A stretch of 64,000 nucleotides of DNA from NCBI RefSeq assembly GCF_000426825.1, contig NZ_AUGC01000001.1, positions 186,001 through 250,000 of the forward strand. The letters run 5' to 3'. A program made the position numbers and the translations under genes. Shown here piece by piece: positions 1 to 9,165 of the stretch. The notes under the pieces were generated by a model that saw only the letters and a program-made list of their open reading frames with translations, ran no database searches and was not told the DNA's origin. This stretch comes from Thermonema rossianum DSM 10300. Lineage in GTDB: Bacteria > Bacteroidota > Bacteroidia > Cytophagales > Thermonemataceae. The stretch's first letter is position 1, and each line of letters starts with the position of its first letter.

Positions 1-1085
1 CTTTTGAAGAATATCACTTTTTGATACAAGTGGTGCCTTACCGGTTTTATCATGGTGTAGAGCATACCGAAAGCACGGTGGTGGTATTGGGACCTTCCGA
101 AGCCATGGATACAAACGAAATGTATGACGAGCTGCTGGGCGTTTGCTCGCATGAGTTGTTCCATGTGTGGAACGTGTGCCGGGTTCGTCCCAAAGAACTT
201 TTTCCATATGACCTGACACGGGAGTGCTATTTCCCCACGGGGTTTGTGGTAGAGGGCATCACGAGCTATTACGGCGATTTGTTTTTGATACGTTCGGGCG
301 TGTGGAAATACAATCAGTACTTGCGTGAGCTGAACAAATACATCAAACGTCATTTTGAAAATTACGGGCGTCATCACCGCTCGCTGGTGGAGGCTTCCGT
401 GGACTTGTGGCTCGACGGATATACCGAAGTGACCCCCGGCCGCAAGGTGTCTATTTATGCCAAGGGGGCTTTGGTGGCACTCATTCTCGATTTTCTGATT
501 CGTAAGCACAGCAACGGCAAAGCCTCGTTGGATGATGTGATGCGTAAGATGTGGCACCGGTTTGGAAAACCGTTTAAGAAAGGCTATTCCTTGCGGGATT
601 TTAAAAACATAGTGGCAGAGGTGGCAGGCAATCCCTTGCATTCCTTTTTTGCCGATTGCATAGAAGGTATCACCCCACTTGAAAAATATCTGGAGCCTTT
701 GATGGAAGAGGTAGGTATCAGTTTTATTACCAACTATTTGAATAAAGGAACGGAATTGTTCAACTTTCAGCTGCAGGAAAAAGAAGGACGTTTGTTGGTC
801 AGTGCCATTGTGCCCGACTCGAACGCTTCGCAGCAGTTGCGCCTCAATGATGAGCTGATTGCCGTGAACGGCAAACGTGCCGAAACTATAGAGCAGGTGC
901 AGCGCCTCATAGGTGTTCAGACGGTGGCCCGCTTGACCGTATCGCGCCAAGCGTATCTTAAAGAAATAGAGCTGGAGGCTGACCCCGTAATTTCGTTCAA
1001 AGAATATTTCTTGCAGTTGAAAAGCAATCTTTCACAAGAACAGCAAAAGCGTTTATTGGCATGGCTTCACCAATCGAACAATTGA
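1..1085 (+). CDS. M61 family peptidase with C-terminal PDZ domain (5' partial)
   Basis: The reading frame is open from the first bases of the window, so the N-terminal part lies upstream; the TTG at 21 is not a real start. The gluzincin motif HELFH is encoded at about 150-164. The downstream VEGITSYYGD supplies the third metal ligand (Glu). Both match the M61 glycyl-aminopeptidase family. The last ~100 residues form a PDZ-like domain (LRLNDELIAVNGKRAETIEQV). The product is probably a periplasmic or cytoplasmic zinc metallopeptidase. Its stop codon lies 25 bp inside the next gene, gmhA, so the two may be translationally coupled. Family is clear; substrate is unknown. Confidence 0.9.
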   Translation, partial: FEEYHFLIQVVPYRFYHGVEHTESTVVVLGPSEAMDTNEMYDELLGVCSHELFHVWNVCRVRPKELFPYDLTRECYFPTGFVVEGITSYYGDLFLIRSGVWKYNQYLRELNKYIKRHFENYGRHHRSLVEASVDLWLDGYTEVTPGRKVSIYAKGALVALILDFLIRKHSNGKASLDDVMRKMWHRFGKPFKKGYSLRDFKNIVAEVAGNPLHSFFADCIEGITPLEKYLEPLMEEVGISFITNYLNKGTELFNFQLQEKEGRLLVSAIVPDSNASQQLRLNDELIAVNGKRAETIEQVQRLIGVQTVARLTVSRQAYLKEIELEADPVISFKEYFLQLKSNLSQEQQKRLLAWLHQSNN

Positions 1086-1663
1086 TAATACAAGAGTTGA
1101 ATACGGCAGCCCGGGTGCTTCAGCGCTTTATGAGCGAGGCAGCCAACATACAGGCTATTGCCGCTGCAGCAGAGCTGATGGCACAAGCTATGCGCCAACA
1201 GCGGAAAGTATTGGCTTGTGGCAATGGGGGGTCTTATTGCGATGCCCTGCATTTTGTGGAAGAGCTCACAGGGCGCTACCGCCAAGACCGCCCCGCCTTG
1301 CCTGCTGTTTTGCTGGGCGATGCGGCTCACTTGACCTGCGTAGGCAATGACTACGGTTTTGAATATGTTTTTGCACGTGCAGTAGAAGCATTGGGGCAGC
1401 CCGGCGATGTGTTGGTGGCCATCTCGACCAGCGGTAAGTCGGCAAATGTGTTGAAAGCAGCAGAAGCAGCCCGAAAAAAAAACATAAGTGTGATTGCCTT
1501 GACCGGAAAAGATGGCGGGCAACTGGCACAGATGGCCGATATTGCTTTAATCGTGCCCCATGGGGGCTATGCTGACCGCATCCAGGAGGTGCACATCAAA
1601 GTGATTCACCTATGGATTGCGCTGATAGAACAGCATTTGGGCTATGCCTCATTGCAGCAGTAA
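1061..1663 (+). CDS. gmhA: D-sedoheptulose 7-phosphate isomerase GmhA
   Basis: Cytoplasmic SIS-domain isomerase that converts sedoheptulose 7-phosphate to D-glycero-D-manno-heptose 7-phosphate, the first step of ADP-heptose synthesis for LPS. The 200-residue length is normal. The protein follows E. coli GmhA closely: CGNGGS loop, DALHFVEELTGRYR, STSGKSANV, LTGKDGG and GYADRIQEVHIKVIH. The zinc/catalytic residues H64, E68, the Gln of RIQE and the His of VHIKVIH are all present. A Tyr replaces the usual first His after CGNGGS, which is not a metal ligand. The gene overlaps the preceding peptidase by 25 bp and the convergent gene at its 3' end by 15 bp. No other heptose genes are nearby. Confidence 0.95.
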   Translation: MASPIEQLIIQELNTAARVLQRFMSEAANIQAIAAAAELMAQAMRQQRKVLACGNGGSYCDALHFVEELTGRYRQDRPALPAVLLGDAAHLTCVGNDYGFEYVFARAVEALGQPGDVLVAISTSGKSANVLKAAEAARKKNISVIALTGKDGGQLAQMADIALIVPHGGYADRIQEVHIKVIHLWIALIEQHLGYASLQQ

Positions 1664-2263
1664 CTCGATGAACTCATCGAAATGCCGGGCTTGGCTGTAC
1701 TGCCTGCCGGAGTAAATGCTGGCTACCACTTTGCAATAGGCGGGCAAATCATCCATTTTAATAAGCTCTAAGGTAACGTTGCCAAACTCTTGTTGATAGA
1801 CGCTGTCACTTTCACCCCAATTTACCCGGGGCTTGAGATGGTACTGCTCAATGGTTTCCACGTATTCGCCGCGGTCATACATTTTGTAACTGGCATCAGC
1901 CAAGCGGTAGTTTAGACTCAATACCCTGTCTTTGAGATACTCAAACAAAAAAATGAAATCTTTTTGCCCCAGTTCATGTGCGGGAAATGTCAGGGCAAAA
2001 CCATTGGCATAGGGCATTTGCAAGAGGTGGATTTCCCACGACATGGCTACGTTTTGCCGTTTGAGCCAGTAAGCCTCATACACACGACGCAAAGGCTCTG
2101 CAAACTTGCCTTCATTTACCCACTGAAAGTATTCTTGTTTGAAAGAGGGGCTGCGCCGGAGTACTTCGTGCACCAAGGCTTCTCTCTTTTCGGGAAGCTC
2201 AAAGCCCTCATCTGCTTTCGATTCGCCCAGCAAGCGTTTTAAAAACTTATCCCAGAAAGGCAT
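1649..2263 (-). CDS. Conserved hypothetical soluble protein
   Basis: A 204-residue protein that I do not recognise. It has no signal peptide or membrane segment. It is rich in aromatic and charged residues, including WEIHLLQMPYANGFALTFPA and a C-terminal half with IYSGRQYSQARHFDEFIELLLQ. The 3' end overlaps gmhA by 15 bp on the opposite strand. It is accepted as real because it fills the whole interval with coding-like composition and its antisense reading does not. Function unknown. Confidence 0.75.
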   Translation of the reverse strand: MPFWDKFLKRLLGESKADEGFELPEKREALVHEVLRRSPSFKQEYFQWVNEGKFAEPLRRVYEAYWLKRQNVAMSWEIHLLQMPYANGFALTFPAHELGQKDFIFLFEYLKDRVLSLNYRLADASYKMYDRGEYVETIEQYHLKPRVNWGESDSVYQQEFGNVTLELIKMDDLPAYCKVVASIYSGRQYSQARHFDEFIELLLQ

Positions 2264-2393
2264 AATCTTGCTTTTTATATTACATAAGGTGACAGAAACG
2301 CTCTGTTGAATGTCAATATTTTACAAAAATAGTTTTATTTTGTTTAAAGCTTTCTTTTCAACAAGGGAATTTGCTCTTAAAATACTTTACTCT

Positions 2394-2633
2394 ATGCGTA
2401 TATTGTCTTCTCAAAAATCCAAAAGGCGTTTGCTTTTGGAGCATAGCTACGAATACCAAATGCTCAAGCATGCCGAACGCATTGTGCGCACCTTGATTCG
2501 CCACAATATGACGAATCCCGAACAAGTGCTCGACCTCTTTGACAGAATGGTTGACTTCCCGCTCAAATATCATTCACACCAGTCGAGACCTTTTCACCGT
2601 TTGCCCGGAAAAGGGCGCCGTCCGCTTGAATAG
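2394..2633 (+). CDS. Small basic hypothetical protein
   Basis: A 79-residue ORF starting at ATG 2394 (MRILSSQKSKRRLLLEHSYE); an upstream in-frame start at 2310 would add 28 low-complexity residues and looks like AT-rich leader. The product is basic and rich in His and Arg, with a helix-like middle (YEYQMLKHAERIVRTLIRHN) and a basic tail. No family recognised and no membrane segment. It sits alone between a minus-strand gene and elbB, with no clear ribosome binding site, so it could be spurious. Confidence 0.4.
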   Translation: MRILSSQKSKRRLLLEHSYEYQMLKHAERIVRTLIRHNMTNPEQVLDLFDRMVDFPLKYHSHQSRPFHRLPGKGRRPLE

Positions 2634-2697
2634 TGTTTTTTGCGCGAGAAAGAGAATATTTGTAAATTCACTACATCACTAAAAATGATAAAAAGCC

Positions 2698-3402
2698 ATG
2701 AAACCTAAAGTAGCTGTACTCTTATCCGGATGTGGTGTGTATGATGGTGCCGAAATACACGAGGCCGTGTGCACTTTGCTGAGCCTGCAGCAACTGGGTG
2801 CCGAGCCTGTGTGTGTGGCCCCCGACATCCCGCAATACCATGTCATCAACCATTTGACCGGCGAGGAAATGCCCGAAAGCCGCAATGTGTTGATTGAAGC
2901 AGCGCGTATTGCCCGGGGCAATATTTTAGACATAGAAAAAGCAGCGGTGGAAAGCTTCGACGCTTTGGCTATGCCCGGTGGCTTTGGTGTAGCCAAGAAC
3001 TTCACCACTTGGGCATTTAAAGGCCCCGAAGGGGATATAGTAGATAGTGTAAAACAGTTTATTCAAGCTTTCTATAAAACCCAAAAGCCCATTGCGGCTG
3101 TCTGCATGTCGCCCACTACCGTGGCTAAAGCATTGGAAGGCACAGGTGCCCGCTTGAAGCTTACTATTGGAAGCACGACGGCGACTTCGCCCTATGATAT
3201 CGCCGGTATACAAGAGGGACTGCGAAAAGTGGGTGCTGAGCCGGTGAATAAAACCGTAAACGAAATTATGGTAGATGAGGAAAACCGCCTCGTCACTTCG
3301 CCTTGCTATATGATGGAGGCTTCTATTGTGGACATCTACGAGGGAGTCAAGAAAACCATGGAGGCGTTGATGTCTATGGTGCAGGCGCAGACCCCGGCAT
3401 AA
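2698..3402 (+). CDS. elbB: ElbB-like glyoxalase, DJ-1/PfpI superfamily
   Basis: The 234-residue protein matches the ElbB (isoprenoid biosynthesis protein with glyoxalase activity) family throughout. Landmarks are LSGCGVYDGAEIHEAV, VINHLTGEEMPESRNVLIEA, the MPGGFGVAKN loop, the nucleophile-elbow cysteine C136 in AAVCMSP, and ENRLVTSPCYM. The E. coli relative has glyoxalase III-type activity on small aldehydes; the physiological role here is inferred only. It is a cytoplasmic single-gene unit, followed by a hairpin with a T-tract at 3434-3460. Confidence 0.93.
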   Translation: MKPKVAVLLSGCGVYDGAEIHEAVCTLLSLQQLGAEPVCVAPDIPQYHVINHLTGEEMPESRNVLIEAARIARGNILDIEKAAVESFDALAMPGGFGVAKNFTTWAFKGPEGDIVDSVKQFIQAFYKTQKPIAAVCMSPTTVAKALEGTGARLKLTIGSTTATSPYDIAGIQEGLRKVGAEPVNKTVNEIMVDEENRLVTSPCYMMEASIVDIYEGVKKTMEALMSMVQAQTPA

Positions 3403-3433
3403 ACGTGACATTTTAATGGTTACATTGACATAG

Positions 3434-3460
3434 AAAGTCCCCCCAAGGGGGCTTTTTATT
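3434..3460 (+). terminator. Rho-independent terminator after elbB
   Basis: AAAG plus a C-run pairs with a G-run plus CTTT across a short AA-centred loop, with one bulged T, followed by TTTTTATTTT. It lies 32 bp after the elbB stop and before the aldo/keto reductase start. Confidence 0.7.
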
Positions 3461-3536
3461 TTCCTAGGAACATACCGGTTGAGCCGGCTTGTTTTAAACA
3501 CAAGACAATTTAAACAACTTAAAACCATTGAAGGAT

Positions 3537-4574
3537 ATGATGAAGTACAAACTATTCGGGAAATCCGGCTTGCGGGTGTCAGAACTTTGCTTGGGTACCA
3601 TGACCTTTGGCGAAGAGTGGGGCACGGGCGCCAACAAAGAAGAAAGCAGAAAGATATTTGAAGCCTTTGTAGAGCAAGGAGGAAATTTTTTTGATACCGC
3701 CAACCGCTATACGGAAGGAACCAGCGAGCGCTGGCTGGGCGAGTTTGTAAAACCACACCGCGACCGTTACGTAATAGCCACGAAATATACCCTCTACGAT
3801 GACCGCACTGACCCCAATGCCATGGGAAATCACCGCAAGAACATGATGCGCTCGGTAGAAGGGAGCTTGCGCCGCCTCGATACCGACTATATAGACATCC
3901 TTTGGGTGCATATGTGGGATTTTACCACACCTATTGAAGAAGTGATGCGGGGACTCGATGACTTGGTGTCGGCGGGCAAAGTACACTATATCGGCATTTC
4001 TGACACGCCGGCCTGGATTGTTGCCAAGGCCAATACGATAGCCGAATGGCGGGGATGGACACCTTTCACCGGCTTGCAAATTGAATACAGTTTGATTCAA
4101 CGTACACCCGAAGCTGATCTGTTGCCTATGGCACATCACTTCGATATGTGCATTACGCCTTGGTCGCCACTGGGTGCCGGTTTGCTTACCGGCAAATACA
4201 ATGATGGCAAAATAGAGGGGAAGGGGCGCCTTTCGCCACAGAGCCGCAAAGTAACAGAACGCAACTTGCGCATTGCAAAGAAAGTGGGAGAGATAGCAGA
4301 GTCCTTGGGAGTGCCTGCCTCGCAGGTAGCACTGAACTGGCTGCGCCGGCGGCATCCGCAAATCATTCCTATTGTAGGGGCGCGGCGTGTGGAGCAACTC
4401 CGTGAATCGATGGGATGTCTGAATTGGCAACTCCCGGAAGAGCACATGCAGCAACTCGATGAAATCAGCCGGGTCGATTTGGGCTTCCCTCATGAGTTTT
4501 TACGCTACGATACCGTGCAAGATGTGATTTTTGGCGATCATAAACACGATATTGTGAATCATAGAAAACAATAG
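3537..4574 (+). CDS. Aldo/keto reductase
   Basis: NADPH-dependent oxidoreductase of the AKR superfamily with a TIM-barrel fold, about 345 residues. Counted from MKYKLFG, the catalytic tetrad is D52, Y57 (DTANRYTEG), K82 (ATKYTL) and H124 (WVHMWD). The C-terminal cofactor-binding region contains IPIVGARRVEQL. The start is ATG 3537 or 3540: a TTG at 3528 is in frame, but AAGGAT just upstream suits the ATGs. The sequence resembles the YajO/YghZ-like class; the substrate cannot be told. It ends at a shared bidirectional terminator facing the TonB receptor gene. Confidence 0.92.
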   Translation: MMKYKLFGKSGLRVSELCLGTMTFGEEWGTGANKEESRKIFEAFVEQGGNFFDTANRYTEGTSERWLGEFVKPHRDRYVIATKYTLYDDRTDPNAMGNHRKNMMRSVEGSLRRLDTDYIDILWVHMWDFTTPIEEVMRGLDDLVSAGKVHYIGISDTPAWIVAKANTIAEWRGWTPFTGLQIEYSLIQRTPEADLLPMAHHFDMCITPWSPLGAGLLTGKYNDGKIEGKGRLSPQSRKVTERNLRIAKKVGEIAESLGVPASQVALNWLRRRHPQIIPIVGARRVEQLRESMGCLNWQLPEEHMQQLDEISRVDLGFPHEFLRYDTVQDVIFGDHKHDIVNHRKQ

Positions 4575-4582
4575 AGACAGGA

Positions 4583-4622
4583 AGTAAAAGAGCGGCGCTT
4601 TTGACTGCGCCGCTCTTTTACT
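4583..4622. terminator. Bidirectional terminator, perfect 16-bp stem
   Basis: Arms at 4583-4598 and 4607-4622 are perfectly complementary over 16 bp with an 8-nt loop. The outer part is A-rich on one arm and T-rich on the other, so it can terminate transcription in both directions. It lies between the convergent aldo/keto reductase and TonB receptor genes. Confidence 0.93.
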
Positions 4623-4628
4623 CTTGTT

Positions 4629-6772
4629 CTAAAATTCCATACGCAAAGTCACATAGCCATGTCTTCTTGCCTGGGGCAAACGGCTGTTATACCAGCCTTG
4701 GCTAATGCCATCGGGGGCTTCCCCCGCACTGGCATCGCGATAGCCTGCATGATAATAATCTGCATCGTTTAAATTGTACACTTTTATGCCTAAGGATAGC
4801 CCCTCTGCCAAAAAGTCATTATAGATAAGCGAGAGGTCGCTTACAACATATGCCCCTATGGATGAAATGGGGTTGGTGTTTACAGTGGGCGTTTCGCTTA
4901 CAAAGCGGGTAGGAACAGACACAGAGACTTTGTTGAACAGTAGGGCAGTGGGAATAAAGCGTACTTTGAATGGCGCTATGTTGCCGGTTGTTTCCATATT
5001 GGTGCCGTCCAGAGCCATTTTCGCTTTGGTGTAAGAGACGTAGGCATCAAGCTTTAGGTGGTTCACCCATTCGCCGTAAATTTCTTTGGCAAAACGAAAA
5101 TAAAGGTCTGCCCCTATAGTTTGATTTTTACCCACATTTACCGGTGCACCGGATTGGATACTGATTAAATTACTCCCTTGGTTCCAATAGCTACTTAATC
5201 CAACAGTGAAAAACTGGTTAATATGGGCTATAGATGCTTCGACGGTCTGCATCCGTTCCGGTTTAATATTGGGATTGGATAAGCTGCCTTCCCATCCACC
5301 ATAAAGTACACGAGGTGCTGGTTCAAGAAAGCCAGTGCCGTAAAAGCTTTTGAGGCTCCACCTTGGAGATGGGTTCCATATTACCCCAACGCGTGGCGTA
5401 AATATATCTTTCCAAATATCATTGTAGTCGTAGCGTACGCCCCCTATCATAATTAGCTTGCCCTCCTGTAGGTAATACTTACCCTGTACGTAAGTGCCTT
5501 GGTCATTGAGCGAGTAGTGATTGTCTTGATCCAAGGCAAAGATGCCCCGAATCGGAGGTTGCAGGGTGTTGAGTGGATAAGCCGTAGAGTCGTTGGCTAC
5601 CGGAGGACCGTCAACGGTCTCGTAAGTTTTTTGCAAATAGCGCGATTGAAACTTGACTCCAAAGTTAAGCTTGAACGATTCGCCGGCATCGAGACTGAAG
5701 TCCTGAAATAAAGTAAGCGAAAGGTTGGAAGTAGCCCAGTAGCTGGCATATTTTGTGTTGGCATCCCAACGCCCTACGAAGAAGCTGGTGCCGGGAACGC
5801 CACTTTGTCGAAAATGAACCAAGGTATTACTTTTAAGGCGATTTATTGTGCGTTTATAGTTAATGAAGAAGGTCTCTTCATCAAATTGCCAGCGGGCGTT
5901 GGGCTGTGAGCGATCAAAAGCAAATTCACTGCCATATCCACTTTCATGAAAGAAGCCCATAAAGCCAAATTGGAAATTACCTTGTTGAAAAGTCGCCTGT
6001 AGATAATTGGAGTTAATGGGGCTTCGATAACCAAAAAACTCTGTATTACGGAAAGGGCCCCATTGTTGAGGATCAGTCAAAATGGAGCTGCGCAGGGTAG
6101 GAGTTCTATCTACAATGTCAGAAGGAGCATTGCCACGCAGAAAGCGTGCATGAACAGAAAGTCCATTCCCTTTTTCGTTTATTTCGTTTAAGTTGAGCTC
6201 AATAAGATGGTTTTGGTAGGAACCTTTGGACAAGAAGACATTACTCTTGCCTTCTTTTTTGGTAATGATATGCACTACCCCCATAAAGGCATTGGCACCG
6301 TAAACAACCGATGCCGGACCGTACACTATCTCGATACGCTCAATGTTGTAAAGCGGATACATTAAATAAGCCTGCATCCGGTTGTTATACAAGTAGTTCA
6401 TAATCTTACCATCAATCATGAAAAGCATTTGACCGGATAAAGACACAAGATTGCCTCGCGTGTGGATGTAATACTCGTCGTCTCCGTATGCCCGCGACAA
6501 GTCAAAAGAAGGGAGATCGTTGAAAACATCGAAAAGGGAAGTATAACCACGCAAGCGAATGTCCTCAGCAGTAATAACGATGGTAGTAGCCGGAGCTTCG
6601 TTGAGTTTTTCGCTGTTTTTCGAGGCACTTTCTATCTCCTGATAGGCGATATCATCGATGGTAAGTGCGAAAAGCTCATTGCCCGCTTTTTTACGGCGGC
6701 AGGCTCTTCTTGTGCATAAATGCTTCGACTTATGCAAAAGAAAACAAGGCTAAAAGAAAGTAATGTTTTCAT
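4629..6772 (-). CDS. TonB-dependent outer membrane receptor, frame interrupted after the signal peptide
   Basis: Outer membrane receptor of about 710 residues. The plug domain contains EAPATTIVITAEDIRLRGY, MLFMIDGKIMN and IERIEIVYGPASVVYGANAF. The rest is a beta-barrel ending in GYVTLRMEF with a terminal Phe. There is no carboxypeptidase-like N-terminal domain and no SusD partner. The signal peptide, MKTLLSFSLVFFCISRSIYA, starts at ATG 6772 but lies in a different frame from the body. The frames join at AAAAAAG (6692-6686), where a -1 shift or one extra A restores the protein. Translation from the body frame's own ATG at 6737 would give no signal peptide. This may be a real indel, a sequencing error or programmed slippage. 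Substrate unknown; the divergent neighbour is a secreted phosphatase. Confidence 0.85.
6686..6692 (-). other. Slippery heptamer A AAA AAG at the frame junction
   Basis: In the signal-peptide frame the codons read GTA AAA AAG CGG, giving the -1 slippery sequence used in E. coli dnaX. A -1 slip here joins the signal peptide (zero frame) to the receptor body. Without slippage the product ends after 46 residues at 6632. A small hairpin (CTATC-AGGA-GATAG) lies about 45 nt downstream, which is farther than usual for a stimulator. It could equally be a homopolymer indel. Confidence 0.55.
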
Positions 6773-6994
6773 AAAGCATAGTATGTTTTGTTTTTGTATA
6801 TAAAATGAAATAATATTTTGAAATATTAACAAGTCGCTTGTCGAGTCTTTTGTATTGTTTGTCGAAATTGAAATTCAATATTTTGACTTTCCGTTCTTGA
6901 CGCATTTTTTTGGAGTGAAAATTGAAAATCTGTTTATCTATCCTTAATCATTAAGTAAGAGTAGTTGGCGTCATTCGCAGAAAAAAAGATAGAT

Positions 6995-9100
6995 ATGCAA
7001 GCCAACTACTTTCTCATGCTTTGTTGTTTGCTTGGTGTTTTGCAAGGAATTGCCCAGCCAAGTATTAGTCACACTCACTCACCGGCAACCTATTCATTGT
7101 CATTGGGCCGGGCTATTGGAAAAAGCAGTGCTACGGCACCTGATCCGGCCTTAGCGCCTTTTTACCATGGAGTAGCATCAGGCGACCCCCTGCCTGACAA
7201 AGTAATTATATGGACCAGAGTAACGCCTTCCGGTACAGTAGAAGCAGATTCTATTGAAGTACGTTGGATAATGGCACTTGACTCTGCTTGTCATAATATT
7301 GTGCAGAGCGGCCTTGCTTACGCAACGGCAAGTCGCGACTTCACAGTGAAAGTTGATGTGGATAACTTGCAACCGGCTACCACTTATTATTACTACTTTC
7401 AGGCATTGGGTGCCAACTCGGTAGTGGGGCGCACGCGCACGGCTCCGTCTGGTACCGTGCATCATTTGCGTTTTGCGGTAGTATCATGCAGCAATTTTGA
7501 AGCCGGCTTTTTCAATGCTTATGAAGCCATCGCTCGTCGCGAAGACCTGGATGCAGTCATTCATTTAGGTGATTATATTTACGAATATGGGCAAGGCACC
7601 TATGGTGCCGGTTTGGAAACACGCCGGCACCAACCTGCGCACGAGATTTTAACCTTGGCAGATTACCGCACGCGTTATTCCTTATATCGACTGGACCCCG
7701 CCCTGCGCAAAGCACACCAGCAGCATCCTTTCATTTGTGTATGGGACGACCATGAGTCTGCCAACGATGCTTATAAAGACGGAGCTGAGAATCATAACCC
7801 GGGCGAAGGGAGCTGGGAAGAACGAAAGCGAATTTCCAAACAGGTGTACTATGAATGGATGCCGGTTCGTGAGCAAGCAGAACATAAACTCTACAGAGTG
7901 TTGAATTACGGCGACTTGGCCGATATATTTATGATAGATACACGCCTTGAAGGTCGTGAAATACAAATTAATGATGTCACCAGCCCCGAGCTATACAATT
8001 CTGCGCGCACTTTACTGGGAGAAGCACAAAAGGCATGGTTAAAAGAAGGCTTGAAGAAAAGTAAAGCACAATGGAAGATGATTGGTAATCAAGTGATTTT
8101 TTCAGAATTGAATTTATGGTGGGCAGCCGCACCGGCTATAGGTACAGCCGAACAGATTGAAAGCAGCTTTTTGGATATTTGGGATGGTTATCCGGCGGAG
8201 CGAAAGGAGTTGCTTCATTTTATTGAACAGGAAAAAATTCACAATCTGGTATGGCTAACAGGTGACTTCCATTGCGCTTTTGCTTTTGATGTTCCTTTGA
8301 GGCCGGCAGCCTACACTGCTTCCGACTCGCTTGTGTCGGTTTTAAAACAAGTGCCTGTGCCGGCAAGTGGCGGGGCTACCTACGATGAACAAAGTGGGAA
8401 AGGTACTTTGGCTATAGAATTTGCCACGCCCAGCATTACTTCGGCCAACTTTGATGAGAATTTGACAAAACTCACCGGAGACTCAACACAAGGGGCGTTT
8501 TTAGCCAAGCAGTTAGAATATCAAATCAACCGCCCCTTACCCGCCTCGGCAGGACCGTTGGCAGGATTCAATCCCAACCCGCATTTAAAGTATGTGGATT
8601 TGACGCGGCATGGGTATCTGATTCTTGACCTTAAAAGTCAACGGGTGCAAGCTGACTGGTTTTATGTGCCTACTGTGTTACAACCGTCAATTGAAGAGTT
8701 CTTTGCCGCTTCTTATTATAGTGATGCCGGAACAAGCCGCTTGCGACGCAGCGAAAGCCCCAGCGAGCCCAAAAGCATACAGCCGCCTTTGGCCCCCTCC
8801 GAGCCCTTACCTTATGTGCTGACGGCAAGTGAGCAAAAAATAGCACCTGTGTTGCTTGGGCTGTATCCGAACCCTGCCAACATTTTGCTGTTGCTCAATT
8901 ATGCGGTGCTACGTCCGGGAGAGGTAAACATTGAGATATGGAGTATGGAAGGGAAACTGTTGTTTTCCTTGAAAAAACGACATCAAGCGGGTAACTACAC
9001 ACTCAGCATCGATACCGCCTCTTGGCAAGAAGGAGGCTATATCTTGCGCTTGCAGCAGGGGAATCAACGGATAGACAAGCGCGTGATTGTTCGACATTAG
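6995..9100 (+). CDS. PhoD-like alkaline phosphatase with type IX secretion sorting domain
   Basis: Secreted metallophosphoesterase of 701 residues. The start is ATG 6995, which gives a signal peptide (MQANYFLMLCCLLGVLQGIA); the in-frame TTG at 6965 does not. An N-terminal PhoD domain (GVASGDPLPDKVIIWTRVTP) is followed by the catalytic domain with SCSNFEAGFF, HLGDYIYEYG, WDDHESANDAYKDG, GNQVIFSELN and LTGDFHCAF, whose Asp, Asn and His residues bind Ca/Fe in the family. The final ~80 residues (LYPNPANILLLLNY to the end) are a T9SS type A sorting domain, implying export across the outer membrane. Known family members release phosphate from phosphodiesters and phosphomonoesters. It is divergent from the TonB receptor. 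Confidence 0.93.
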   Translation: MQANYFLMLCCLLGVLQGIAQPSISHTHSPATYSLSLGRAIGKSSATAPDPALAPFYHGVASGDPLPDKVIIWTRVTPSGTVEADSIEVRWIMALDSACHNIVQSGLAYATASRDFTVKVDVDNLQPATTYYYYFQALGANSVVGRTRTAPSGTVHHLRFAVVSCSNFEAGFFNAYEAIARREDLDAVIHLGDYIYEYGQGTYGAGLETRRHQPAHEILTLADYRTRYSLYRLDPALRKAHQQHPFICVWDDHESANDAYKDGAENHNPGEGSWEERKRISKQVYYEWMPVREQAEHKLYRVLNYGDLADIFMIDTRLEGREIQINDVTSPELYNSARTLLGEAQKAWLKEGLKKSKAQWKMIGNQVIFSELNLWWAAAPAIGTAEQIESSFLDIWDGYPAERKELLHFIEQEKIHNLVWLTGDFHCAFAFDVPLRPAAYTASDSLVSVLKQVPVPASGGATYDEQSGKGTLAIEFATPSITSANFDENLTKLTGDSTQGAFLAKQLEYQINRPLPASAGPLAGFNPNPHLKYVDLTRHGYLILDLKSQRVQADWFYVPTVLQPSIEEFFAASYYSDAGTSRLRRSESPSEPKSIQPPLAPSEPLPYVLTASEQKIAPVLLGLYPNPANILLLLNYAVLRPGEVNIEIWSMEGKLLFSLKKRHQAGNYTLSIDTASWQEGGYILRLQQGNQRIDKRVIVRH

Positions 9101-9125
9101 TCCGGATAAAGGTGCTACTGTATGC

Positions 9126-9159
9126 CGGCAGGTGCTCTCCTACAAAAGGGCACCTGCCG
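9126..9159. terminator. Hairpin between convergent genes, 10-bp stem
   Basis: Perfect 10-bp arms at 9126-9135 and 9150-9159 with a 14-nt loop sit between the PhoD stop and the 3' end of the YkgJ-type gene. The flanking T-tracts are weak, so the exact direction is uncertain. Confidence 0.6.
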
Positions 9160-9165
9160 CTGTTA

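Noticed and set aside
2926-3756. 276-codon minus-strand ORF across elbB and the aldo/keto reductase start
   Set aside because: It runs through a terminator and two genes; shadow only.
3579-4493. 304-codon minus-strand ORF antisense to the aldo/keto reductase
   Set aside because: Shadow of a confident gene; composition unlike a protein of this genome.
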